64,000 nucleotides of DNA, taken from NCBI RefSeq assembly GCF_042648805.1, contig NZ_JBHRXZ010000005.1, forward strand, positions 1-64,000, written 5' to 3'. A program made the translations under genes and the position numbers. Positions 1-5,787 of this stretch are shown piece by piece. Below the pieces are notes generated by a model, which worked only from the letters and a program-made list of their open reading frames with translations, ran no database searches and was not told the origin of the DNA. The DNA is from Azomonas tarimensis (GTDB lineage Bacteria; Pseudomonadota; Gammaproteobacteria; Pseudomonadales; Pseudomonadaceae). Each line of letters begins with the position of its first letter. Within the stretch, counting starts at the first letter, position 1.

Positions 1-170
1 CCGCCAGCGCGCAAATCTACAGCCTGATCGAAACCGCCAAGGCCAACGGGCAGGAACCTTACGCCTGGCTGCGCCACATCCTTGAATGCCTGCCAGCGAC
101 GAGCAGCGTTGAGGATTACGAAGCGCTGCTACCGTGGAACTGCTCGCCGGCCTCTGCCTCGGCTTCCTGA
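1..170 (+). pseudogene. IS66-family transposase (TnpC), C-terminal fragment cut by the window edge
   Basis: The reading frame starting at base 3 runs 55 codons to a TGA at 168-170. It translates to the C-terminal signature of IS66 transposases: a segment of the type AQIYSLIETAKANG, then PYAWLRHILECLP, and ending near VEDYEALLPWN. This tail follows the DDE catalytic domain in the family and is diagnostic. The rest of the gene lies outside the window, so whether the element is complete cannot be judged. It is convergent with the cassette gene at 199-669 and marks the insertion that ends the integron array on this side. Confidence 0.85.
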
Positions 171-213
171 AAACAAACCCCGTCTTGGCGGACGGGGTTT
201 ATGGAGCGCTTAC
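1..213 (+). mobile_element. Right end of an IS66-family insertion sequence
   Basis: Downstream of the transposase stop lies a perfect 10-bp stem hairpin (AAACCCCGTC/GACGGGGTTT, about 174-200). It is followed by CGCTTAC at 207-213, the complement of the GTAAGCG tip usual for IS66-family terminal inverted repeats. I place the right end of the element at 213. The expected 8-bp target duplication would be 214-221, but the left end is outside the window, so this cannot be confirmed. The insertion falls in the 3' part of the last integron cassette. Confidence 0.6.
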
Positions 214-669
214 GAATGCTCGAGCGAGCAAGATTGACACGGCAAAACAGGCCGACAGACCGCCAAGGTGTGCGATTACGCGCAAGATGGGATGGAGATG
301 CACAAAGGTGACCCCGAATTTCTCAGTGACAAGGATAAGCGCTGCGATTAGCAAGAATGCCACTGTGACTTGAGGAAAGGAAAATTGACCGCCTAGAAGC
401 GTCCAAGTCACTAGATCATGCAAGACGAAGCCACTGAACGCGAAGGTGATTGGCATTGCCGCATTCGGCGGCATTCGGCGGCGAAGTGGTCGATAGACAT
501 AGAAGGTTAAAAAGTACCCGTATATCGGATTCCAATACTTCCAGAACGATCGAAGAGTAGGCGCGGTAAAGGGGCGGACAACAAGATTGCGTAGCAATTT
601 CACGCTGCTGCCCGGCCCGAGTGTGTGCAAGACATACCGTAGAAGGCTTGGTCGCGATTCGATGCTCAT
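199..669 (-). CDS. Cassette 8: MBOAT-like membrane protein, 3' end disrupted by IS66
   Basis: The gene encodes 156 residues with about four hydrophobic segments. The motif around FWKYWNPIYGYFL, followed by FVLHDL about 30 residues later, resembles the C-terminal part of membrane-bound O-acyltransferases, whose active-site His lies in such a segment. The match is by eye only. The last residues (about FVSAP and the TAA stop) come from the IS66 inverted repeat, so the native C-terminus and the cassette's own attC have been lost. The ATG lies 3 nt inside the cassette boundary at 673-679, leaving no room for a ribosome binding site within the cassette. It could instead be an unrelated four-TM protein. 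Confidence 0.5.
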   Translation of the reverse strand: MSIESRPSLLRYVLHTLGPGSSVKLLRNLVVRPFTAPTLRSFWKYWNPIYGYFLTFYVYRPLRRRMPPNAAMPITFAFSGFVLHDLVTWTLLGGQFSFPQVTVAFLLIAALILVTEKFGVTFVHLHPILRVIAHLGGLSACFAVSILLARAFVSAP

Positions 670-672
670 GCG

Positions 673-748
673 GCCTAACGTTTGGTTAAGAGGCGGGCTT
701 TAGCCCGTCCCAGTGAGCTCAGCGAACGGTTTGAACCAATTGTTAGAG
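673..748 (-). repeat. attC site between cassettes 7 and 8
   Basis: This is a 76-bp site bounded by GCCTAAC at 673-679 and GTTAGAG at 742-748 (complements of the simple core sites). It has the internal palindrome GGCGGGCTTTAGCCCGTCC shared with five other sites of the array. On the - strand it lies just 3' of the gene at 750-1085, as expected for its attC. Confidence 0.9.
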
Positions 749-749
749 G

Positions 750-1085
750 TTACTCGGTTTTTGGGGATTGCTTTGGCAGAAACAAAAGTACCGATGTATA
801 GATTAATATTGCTGCGTATATAGCCATAGCTGGGAGGTAAGGGACCTGAATGGTTTTGAGCTTCTCTCTTGCTTGAGTAAATTTCTCTGCATTAATGAAT
901 TCTTCAAAGAAATCAAAATACATGTGTGTTGACATGTTCCATAACATTACGAGGAGGAACAGAATTGTCGATATTGCGTATATGAGATTTTGAAGATGTC
1001 GATATTGATCTGGCTGTTTCCAGGCAATTGCGGATACACCGCCAACTGCTAGCACGATTAATGCGATGACAAGGTTTTCAAGCAT
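750..1085 (-). CDS. Cassette 7: small membrane protein of unknown function
   Basis: The product is 111 residues with three predicted membrane segments: about 4-22 (LVIALIVLAVGGVSAIAW), 33-50 (around NLIYAISTILFLLVMLW) and 86-104 (near AMAIYAAILIYTSVLLFL). A charged amphipathic stretch lies between the second and third segments (FINAEKFTQAREKLKT). I recognise no family. The ATG at 1085 follows the cassette boundary closely, and the recombination core itself (TTAGAGG) supplies an AGAGG ribosome binding site 5 nt before the start. The TAA stop abuts the attC. Base composition is more AT-rich than the core genes, as is usual for cassettes. Confidence 0.7.
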   Translation of the reverse strand: MLENLVIALIVLAVGGVSAIAWKQPDQYRHLQNLIYAISTILFLLVMLWNMSTHMYFDFFEEFINAEKFTQAREKLKTIQVPYLPAMAIYAAILIYTSVLLFLPKQSPKTE

Positions 1086-1091
1086 GATGAC

Positions 1092-1167
1092 CTCTAACGT
1101 TTGGTTAAGGGGCGGGCTTTAGCCCGTCCTAGCGAACGGAGTGAGCGGCTTGAACCATTTGTTAGAA
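1092..1167 (-). repeat. attC site between cassettes 6 and 7
   Basis: This 76-bp site is bounded by CTCTAAC at 1092-1098 and GTTAGAA at 1161-1167. It shares the GGGCGGGCTTTAGCCCGTCC palindrome. The spacer is an arm-swapped variant (AGCGAACGGAGTGAGCGG instead of AGTGAGCGAAGCGAACGG). Confidence 0.9.
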
Positions 1168-1192
1168 ATTCATTGTGGTTCACGATGGCGGT

Positions 1193-1603
1193 TTAGTTGG
1201 TGTCAGGCTGATTTGGCGAGAAATCGAAATTGACATTTTTTTCATCAGAAATTAGTTTGTAAAAGAAAGTGCAGCGGGTCATGTTTAGGTTTTGCCGTAC
1301 ATAGTCTCTCGGCTGGCCCGGTATTATTTGGTTTAGTTCGTAGGTGGCTAATTTAAATGCCTCTTCGAAAATCGGTATGTACACTCCCTGTTTTATGCAG
1401 GCGTTTTTTAGTGCATCCCAATAAGCAAGAACTTTTTTCTTGAAGTCTAGGTTTGTTGATAATTTGTCTGAGGCGGCGCTCATGCTGGAGGTATCTTTTG
1501 CCCTGACAATCAAATTTGTCATAGCTAAGTCATGCTTTTTTAAGAGCACTGTTAGGGTGCGTCTTTGATTGTCAGTAAGCCTTTTGCTTTTGATGCTTTC
1601 CAT
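1193..1603 (-). CDS. Cassette 6: soluble protein of unknown function
   Basis: The product is 136 residues, with no signal peptide or membrane segment. The N-terminus is basic (MESIKSKRLTDNQRRTL) and predicted mostly helical; the C-terminus is polar (FDFSPNQPDTN). The ATG at 1603 is preceded by GGGGA at suitable spacing and lies about 65 nt inside the cassette. No family is recognised. Position between two attC sites and low GC mark it as cassette cargo. Confidence 0.65.
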   Translation of the reverse strand: MESIKSKRLTDNQRRTLTVLLKKHDLAMTNLIVRAKDTSSMSAASDKLSTNLDFKKKVLAYWDALKNACIKQGVYIPIFEEAFKLATYELNQIIPGQPRDYVRQNLNMTRCTFFYKLISDEKNVNFDFSPNQPDTN

Positions 1604-1663
1604 GTCTATCCCCGCATTGCTTTATTTCTTGGCGTTTAAGGTGATGCAGTTATTTGCATGAGT

Positions 1664-1739
1664 TTCTAACGTTTGGTTAAGGGGCGGGCTTTAGCCCGTC
1701 CCAGTGAGCGAAGCGAACGGTTTGAACCAGTTGTTAGAC
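1664..1739 (-). repeat. attC site between cassettes 5 and 6
   Basis: This 76-bp site is bounded by TTCTAAC at 1664-1670 and GTTAGAC at 1733-1739. The internal palindrome and spacer (CAGTGAGCGAAGCGAACGG) are the same as the site at 3859-3934 apart from single bases. Confidence 0.9.
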
Positions 1740-2045
1740 ATTGTGCTCGGATTGGTTTTCGAGTTCATGTAAATGACGAAGGCCTTCCCTTCGGAAGAGG
1801 TGGCCCAAGATGAATGCTGCAGACAGCATTACGAGTAAAATAATTTGGGTTCCACCAGAAATTGATGCTGCAATTTCAAGGAAAGATATATTTGAGGACT
1901 CACCGTCGAAGGCGCTCTTAAAGATCACGCTAATTGGTGCAATTGTGACTAAGAGAATGATTGCTTTGAAAATTGATACGCCAACTTCAATCAAGGTTTT
2001 TGCAAAGGCTTCTCTTGCCTTGGGGTTTAGGTTTTCGGGCTTCAT
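1734..2045 (-). CDS. Cassette 5: two-helix membrane protein of unknown function
   Basis: The product is 103 residues starting MKPENLNPKAREAF. I chose the ATG at 2045 because AAGGA lies 7-8 nt upstream and because the longer frame, opening at 2126, would run through the neighbouring attC. Two hydrophobic segments are visible: about residues 24-42 (SIFKAIILLVTIAPISVIF) and 60-82 (GGTQIILLVMLSAAFILGHLF). They are separated by a short polar loop, and an acidic C-terminal tail follows. No family is recognised. The stop codon lies inside the following attC, as in other cassettes of this array. Confidence 0.7.
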   Translation of the reverse strand: MKPENLNPKAREAFAKTLIEVGVSIFKAIILLVTIAPISVIFKSAFDGESSNISFLEIAASISGGTQIILLVMLSAAFILGHLFRREGLRHLHELENQSEHNV

Positions 2046-2084
2046 AGTCGTTCCTTGTTGAAACTCGGTAGTTCTAGGGTGTTG

Positions 2085-2144
2085 GTCTAACGTTGAAGCT
2101 AAAGGGCGCGCTTCAGCGCGTCCCATTTGAGCGCCGAGTTAGGC
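2085..2144 (-). repeat. Outlier 60-bp attC site between cassettes 4 and 5
   Basis: It is bounded by GTCTAAC at 2085-2091 and GTTAGGC at 2138-2144, with an internal palindrome (GGGCGCGCTTCAGCGCGTCCC). Its sequence and length differ from the six 76-bp attC sites, suggesting that this cassette was acquired from a different integron pool. Confidence 0.85.
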
Positions 2145-2222
2145 AGAGGAGCCCAGTCGAGCGCAGTGATTGAAGGCTACCCGAACTGCGTGGCCGCAAA
2201 CAAAACAGAAATCACAGGCACG

Positions 2223-2414
2223 CTACCGCCACCTGCCCGCACTGAATGAGAGCAGCCGAAAAAGGTGGTGCCGCCAGCGGCCTAGAAGCCAGCCCTGTGG
2301 CGGCGGACGGGTAAAGGCTAGCGGCGCCGGCACGGGCGAAAACGTGACGGCAATACACATGTTGCGGGAGGAAAACCGGAAGGGGTTGAAACTTTCGGAC
2401 TTCCGTGCCCGCAC
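2223..2414 (-). CDS. Cassette 4: possible 63-residue ORF, doubtful
   Basis: This is the only - strand frame of any length in the cassette bounded by the attC sites at 2085-2144 and 2433-2508. It opens with GTG shortly after the cassette boundary, has no clear ribosome binding site, and gives a low-complexity Arg/Pro/Phe-rich product with no recognised family. The opposite strand has an equally unconvincing frame from 2170. The cassette (about 2145-2432) is more GC-rich than its neighbours. It may carry no protein gene at all; promoter or RNA cargo is an alternative. Confidence 0.2.
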   Translation of the reverse strand: MRARKSESFNPFRFSSRNMCIAVTFSPVPAPLAFTRPPPQGWLLGRWRHHLFRLLSFSAGRWR

Positions 2415-2432
2415 GAACCAGAAACCAATACC

Positions 2433-2508
2433 GCCTAACGTTTGGTTAAGGGGCGGGCTTTAGCCCGTCCCAGTGAGCAAAGCGAACGTCTTGAACCACT
2501 TGTTATGT
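2433..2508 (-). repeat. attC site between cassettes 3 and 4
   Basis: This 76-bp site is bounded by GCCTAAC at 2433-2439 and GTTATGT at 2502-2508. It has the same core palindrome and spacer type as the other 76-bp sites. Confidence 0.9.
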
Positions 2509-2514
2509 GCGCTG

Positions 2515-3279
2515 CTACATATAAAAAAGTTCAATTGCAAAAATTGACTTTAGCTTTAAATCGCTACAGCTATTCGGCTTTTGAGGATTTATGTTTCTGT
2601 AGTTTTTTTCTATGTAGTCGTCGACTGTCATTCTGACAGAAGAGTAAAAGTGTTGAAGTGCATTGATTTCCGAACCTTTGGAGTCTTCATAAAACCAAGA
2701 GCTATAACCGATCATGTCCCTGTCTGTTATCACGCTATCTTTGCACAGGTGGTACGACTCATTTATGCCTGTAATTTCATCTGGCAAGTACTGAAATGTA
2801 TCATGATCGAATAATTTATAATCTCCTTCATGTTGGTATGAGTGAAAATAACATCCAATTTTTTCAATGCTGCTTGAGTTAAAAATGAACAAATATGTTT
2901 TTGCATTTGGAAGATAGGAAAAGCTTTTGAAATAGTCTATCACTTTATGGAAAATGTTCTTGTTAATTGTGGTTTTAACTTCAATAACGGCTAGTACTGA
3001 TTCGGCAGGAATGACTACAATATCGTTAACCCTATATAATGGTGAATATGTAAGAGAGTCATATACCAAGATGTCACACTGCTTCGATAATTCGCCTTTA
3101 GCGTTTATGATAAACCCCTGCTCAACGCTTACTAACGTTGGCAGGTGATCTTTAAGAAAGCCTCTTACAATCTCTTCAGTCAACACACCAATCGTCGGGT
3201 TATGCTTCGTTATATATGACTTGACCTGTGCCAGCTTTATCAGCAGCTCTTGGCTTACAAATTCAAAATAGTTACTCAT
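2515..3279 (-). CDS. Cassette 3: DUF6602-like protein with PD-(D/E)XK nuclease signature
   Basis: The product is 254 residues and soluble. The N-terminal helical part has the pattern TEEIVRGFLKDHLP with a conserved-looking Glu near residue 36. A beta-rich core follows with QCDILVYD (Asp69), then PAESVLAVIEVKT (Glu100, Lys102). The order E - D - ExK matches the restriction-endonuclease-like fold and resembles DUF6602 proteins; both assignments are from motif reading, not a search. The start at 3279 is preceded by GAGAA. The gene is alone in its cassette and markedly AT-rich. Nucleases of this fold are common in anti-phage and restriction systems, so a defence role is an inference. DNA repair or another nuclease role is also possible. 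Confidence 0.65.
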   Translation of the reverse strand: MSNYFEFVSQELLIKLAQVKSYITKHNPTIGVLTEEIVRGFLKDHLPTLVSVEQGFIINAKGELSKQCDILVYDSLTYSPLYRVNDIVVIPAESVLAVIEVKTTINKNIFHKVIDYFKSFSYLPNAKTYLFIFNSSSIEKIGCYFHSYQHEGDYKLFDHDTFQYLPDEITGINESYHLCKDSVITDRDMIGYSSWFYEDSKGSEINALQHFYSSVRMTVDDYIEKNYRNINPQKPNSCSDLKLKSIFAIELFYM

Positions 3280-3300
3280 AATTCTCTATTCTTCAAAAGC

Positions 3301-3376
3301 AAATAACGTTTGGTTAAGGGGCGGGCTTTAGCCCGTCCCAGCGAACGAAGTGAGCGATTTGAACCAGTTGTTAGGC
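3301..3376 (-). repeat. attC site between cassettes 2 and 3
   Basis: This 76-bp site runs from a degenerate core (AAATAAC at 3301-3307) to GTTAGGC at 3370-3376. It has the shared palindrome and the swapped spacer arms also seen in the site at 1092-1167. The degenerate core comes from the first bases of cassette 3. Confidence 0.85.
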
Positions 3377-3378
3377 AA

Positions 3379-3645
3379 TTACCCCCTTGCCTCTCTGCCC
3401 GGCTCATCCTCCGCAACACGGAATCGCCAATAGCGCTCAGGCTTGACCCAGACAACGTTGCTCTCAGTGATTCTTTGGAATGCACTAAGTAATTGGCGGC
3501 CTAAGACGAGGTTTCCGTCGCTATTCTCCCGCAAGAGGCTCTCTTCTTTTGCTTTTACCAAATAGTCAACGACATCATCTTGGTATAAGCAATCATGCTT
3601 CTCTAGTTCGGATAGCATCCAATTTGCCACTATTGCTGCGTCCAT
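3379..3645 (-). CDS. Cassette 2, second gene: DUF6953-like protein
   Basis: The product is 88 residues. The pattern VANWMLSELEKHDCLYQDDVVDYLV, later NGNLVLGRQLLSAFQRIT, then VVWVKPERYWRFR and DEPGR, matches my memory of the DUF6953 family of small soluble proteins of unknown function. The fold looks like a winged-helix or small alpha/beta domain. The ATG lies 7 nt after the TGA of the upstream YodC-like gene, with no attC between, so the two form one cassette and probably one translational unit. Confidence 0.65.
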   Translation of the reverse strand: MDAAIVANWMLSELEKHDCLYQDDVVDYLVKAKEESLLRENSDGNLVLGRQLLSAFQRITESNVVWVKPERYWRFRVAEDEPGREARG

Positions 3646-3652
3646 GATTTGC

Positions 3653-3832
3653 TCACTTAGCCGACTCTAGCGACCCTTCCGGGAAGACTCCTGACTCAAG
3701 TTTTTTTCCTGCAAACCATTGGCATTTGTAGTAGGTGCTCGTATCTGTGGGGGCTTGTTGGACTGTCATTTCCGGGCCGCCAGATTTCAGCTTTACAATG
3801 TCGCCGATTTTGAACTCATTTTGCCGTGCCAT
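3653..3832 (-). CDS. Cassette 2, first gene: YodC-like (DUF2158) protein
   Basis: This is a 59-residue product beginning MARQNEFKIGDIVKLKSGG, with the DUF2158/YodC hallmarks GD(I/V)VxLKSGGPxMTV near residues 11-24 and CQWFAGKKLESGVF near 37-50. Family members are small beta-barrel, SH3-like proteins often found on phages and mobile DNA; their function is unknown. A strong AAGGAG lies 7 nt before the ATG, the best ribosome binding site in the array. It is the promoter-proximal gene of a two-gene cassette with the DUF6953-like gene. Confidence 0.75.
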   Translation of the reverse strand: MARQNEFKIGDIVKLKSGGPEMTVQQAPTDTSTYYKCQWFAGKKLESGVFPEGSLESAK

Positions 3833-3858
3833 ATGTATCTCCTTCGGGTGATGTTTTT

Positions 3859-3934
3859 GCCTAACGTTTGGTTAAGGGGCGGGCTTTAGCCCGTCCCAGT
3901 GAGCGAGGCGAACGGTTTGAACCAGTTGTTATGC
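3859..3934 (-). repeat. attC site between cassettes 1 and 2
   Basis: This 76-bp site is bounded by GCCTAAC at 3859-3865 and GTTATGC at 3928-3934. The stop codon of cassette 1 overlaps its outer core. Confidence 0.9.
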
Positions 3935-4420
3935 AGAATTCTGCACATTCTTAAGTGCTTTTATTAACGGTGGCAGATGGCTATGGATCTCAGTTAAGTC
4001 AAAATTTTCGCCGTAGAATTTATAAGTTTTTCCGTCGATTGCCCGCAAGAAATCTTTTTCTGGAAATCCTTTGCATCCTGTGACGATGTTGCAGTCGAAA
4101 AATGCTTGGCCTTTATAGTTTTTAACGTAGTTATCAAGTCTTTCGTCGAAATGTTCAAGGTGATTACGAAGTTTACGGATTGATGAGGTTTCTATTTTGA
4201 CTTTTTCTTGAATGCTCTTAAGTATTTCGAGCCTGAAGTTATTTGTTTTTGGGAAAATCAACTTGTCTATATTTGTCACGTGAAGCACGAAATGATGCAG
4301 GTGATAGAAAACTAATTTTGTGTCGGCGGCATCCATGAATTTTTCGTATTCGCCATATGCCATAAGTGCATATTCTGCTTGCGCAATAGCTTCCTGGATG
4401 TAGAAATCAGTTTTCTTCAC
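3929..4420 (-). CDS. Cassette 1 (attI-proximal): HEPN-like protein of unknown function
   Basis: The product is 163 residues from a GTG at 4420. I chose this start because the attI/cassette junction is at 4438-4444, so the longer frame opening at 4561 would cross attI; an internal ATG at residue 20 is an alternative. The protein is predicted all-helical, with LRNHLEHFDERL at about residues 84-95. R85-N-x3-H90 fits the R-x4-6-H motif with a polar residue after Arg that marks HEPN RNase domains. A more beta-like C-terminal third follows. HEPN proteins act as RNases in toxin-antitoxin and phage-defence systems, but the call rests on one motif. As the first cassette it should be the best expressed from any Pc promoter. 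Confidence 0.5.
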   Translation of the reverse strand: MKKTDFYIQEAIAQAEYALMAYGEYEKFMDAADTKLVFYHLHHFVLHVTNIDKLIFPKTNNFRLEILKSIQEKVKIETSSIRKLRNHLEHFDERLDNYVKNYKGQAFFDCNIVTGCKGFPEKDFLRAIDGKTYKFYGENFDLTEIHSHLPPLIKALKNVQNSA

Positions 4421-4437
4421 TGGGCGCCTGCTAATGC

Positions 4438-4576
4438 GCCTAACTACTATTGGACACCATTTGGTGTGAACAAACGCACCAAATGGTGTGTAACCGTCTC
4501 TTGCCGATTCCATGCAAGCCCACGTCCCGCTAGGCTTGGGGAGCTTTTCTTCCCAGCACAAGGAGTGTTACCCACC
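4438..4576. other. attI region and intI leader
   Basis: GCCTAAC at 4438-4444 (GTTAGGC on the - strand) is the junction between attI and cassette 1; the rest up to the integrase ATG is attI plus the intI leader. The leader ends with AAGGAG at 4560-4565. No LexA box (CTGT-N8-ACAG) is visible, although such boxes control many integron integrases. On the - strand, TTGTTC and AATAGT 16 nt apart, overlapping the inverted repeat, are a weak candidate for the cassette promoter Pc. Confidence 0.65.
4455..4488. promoter_or_regulatory. Perfect 12-bp inverted repeat in the attI region
   Basis: CACCATTTGGTG at 4455-4466 and CACCAAATGGTG at 4477-4488 are exact reverse complements separated by 10 bp. Each arm is itself a palindrome (CACCA-2 nt-TGGTG). 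It lies 11 bp from the attI crossover core and within the divergent promoter region. It could be an operator, integrase-binding sites or a cruciform. Confidence 0.6.
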
Positions 4577-5572
4577 ATGGACGGCAAGCCCAAACTGCTG
4601 GATCGGCTGCGTGAGCAGATCCGCCTTCGACATTATTCCATTCGCACTGAGGCCGCCTATGTTCACTGGGCAGGGGCCTTCATTCGGTTTCATCGGATGC
4701 GCCATCCGCAGGAAATGGGGGCGGCGGAGGTCGAGCAGTTCCTGTCCCACCTGGCGGTCGACAGGCATGTTTCGGCCTCGACGCAGAACCAGGCGCTCGC
4801 CGCGCTGCTGTTCCTCTACAAGCAGGTACTTGGCGTCCAGTTGCCCTGGCTGGACGATGTGGTAAGGGCCAAACGGCCGGATCGTCTGCCGGTGGTGTTG
4901 TCGGTGGATGAAACGCGTCGTTTGCTTGCCTGTCTCGACGGCGAGGTCGGCCTCGTTGCCGGATTGCTTTACGGAGCCGGTCTGCGTTTGCTGGAGGCGG
5001 TCCGTCTGCGGGTCAAGGATGTGGATTTCGCGCGCCGGGAGATCGTGGTCAGGGACGGAAAGGGTATGAAGGATCGTGTCACCCTGTTGCCCGATGCGCT
5101 GGTTTCGCGCCTCCAGTTGCATCTTGAGCAGGTGCGCGCTGGCCATTGCACGGATCTTGCCGAGGGGTACGGCGAGGTTTACTTGCCTTTCGCACTGGCT
5201 CGCAAGTATCCGAATGCCCCCCGGGAGTGGGGGTGGCAGTACGTCTTTCCGGCGGCGCGGTTGTCCATCGATCCCCGTTCGGGCGTGCGGCGCCGTCATC
5301 ATCTGGATGAAAAGCGGGTGCAGCGGGCGTTCAAAAAGGCGGTGCGGGAGGCAGGCATCGACAAGCCTGCGCCGCCGCATACGCTGCGGCACTGCTTTGC
5401 GACCCACTTGCTGGAGAGCGGGCAGGATATCCGTACGGTTCAGGAGCTGCTGGGGCACACCAACGTGAAGACCACGATGATCTACACCCACGTACTCAAC
5501 CGAAGCGGCTACGGCGTATTGAGCCCGCTGGATCGCGGAGAGGAGTGGTCCGCCTGCATACGCGGCAGATGA
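4577..5572 (+). CDS. intI: Integron integrase, tyrosine recombinase
   Basis: This 331-residue tyrosine recombinase catalyses attC x attI and attC x attC exchange. The catalytic set is visible: R137 in GLRLLEAVRLR, H268 and R271 in PHTLRHCFATHLLE, H294 in LLGH and nucleophile Y303 in TTMIYTHVL. The segment around residues 211-260 (YPNAPREWGWQYVFPA, then the SIDPRSG and RRHHLDE patterns) is the extra integron-specific region absent from XerC/XerD. The ATG at 4577 gives the normal family length and has AAGGAG 11 nt upstream; an open frame extends back to 4379 but would cross attI. It is transcribed away from the cassettes, the standard integron layout. The enzyme looks intact and probably active. 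Confidence 0.95.
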   Translation: MDGKPKLLDRLREQIRLRHYSIRTEAAYVHWAGAFIRFHRMRHPQEMGAAEVEQFLSHLAVDRHVSASTQNQALAALLFLYKQVLGVQLPWLDDVVRAKRPDRLPVVLSVDETRRLLACLDGEVGLVAGLLYGAGLRLLEAVRLRVKDVDFARREIVVRDGKGMKDRVTLLPDALVSRLQLHLEQVRAGHCTDLAEGYGEVYLPFALARKYPNAPREWGWQYVFPAARLSIDPRSGVRRRHHLDEKRVQRAFKKAVREAGIDKPAPPHTLRHCFATHLLESGQDIRTVQELLGHTNVKTTMIYTHVLNRSGYGVLSPLDRGEEWSACIRGR

Positions 5573-5787
5573 ATTGAGGGGTGGCACGTCCTTGCTCGCC
5601 CTGGGCTGTCCTTGAGGTGGTTGAGATTAATGCCGGGCGGGGCGGAAGGGAAGATTGCGGTGTGGCGATGTGCCAGCTTTTTAAGAGAGGGCGGGGCGTG
5701 CGACTGGCAAGGCGGATAAGGCTGCGCCGATATCCACCCTACGGAGTGGCGAAGCTACGGAGCCGGGGTTGGCCGGCTCTGTATGGC
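5573..5787. other. Integron/core boundary, no gene seen
   Basis: The sequence between intI and the small gene after metH contains no convincing ORF. A stretch near 5710-5745 (GCGGATAAGGCTGCGCCGATATCCACCC) resembles degenerate REP-type intergenic sequences of pseudomonads. Confidence 0.4.

Noticed and set aside
199..4444. Class 1 clinical integron
   Set aside because: No sul1/qacE, no resistance cassettes, 76-bp homogeneous attC sites, and core chromosomal genes directly beside intI.
4438..4576. LexA box controlling intI
   Set aside because: No CTGT-N8-ACAG motif in the leader; only the CACCA/TGGTG dyads are present.
4577..5572. XerC/XerD or phage integrase as identity for the recombinase
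   Set aside because: The extra YPNAPREWGWQYVFPA..RRHHLDE region and the neighbouring attC array identify IntI.
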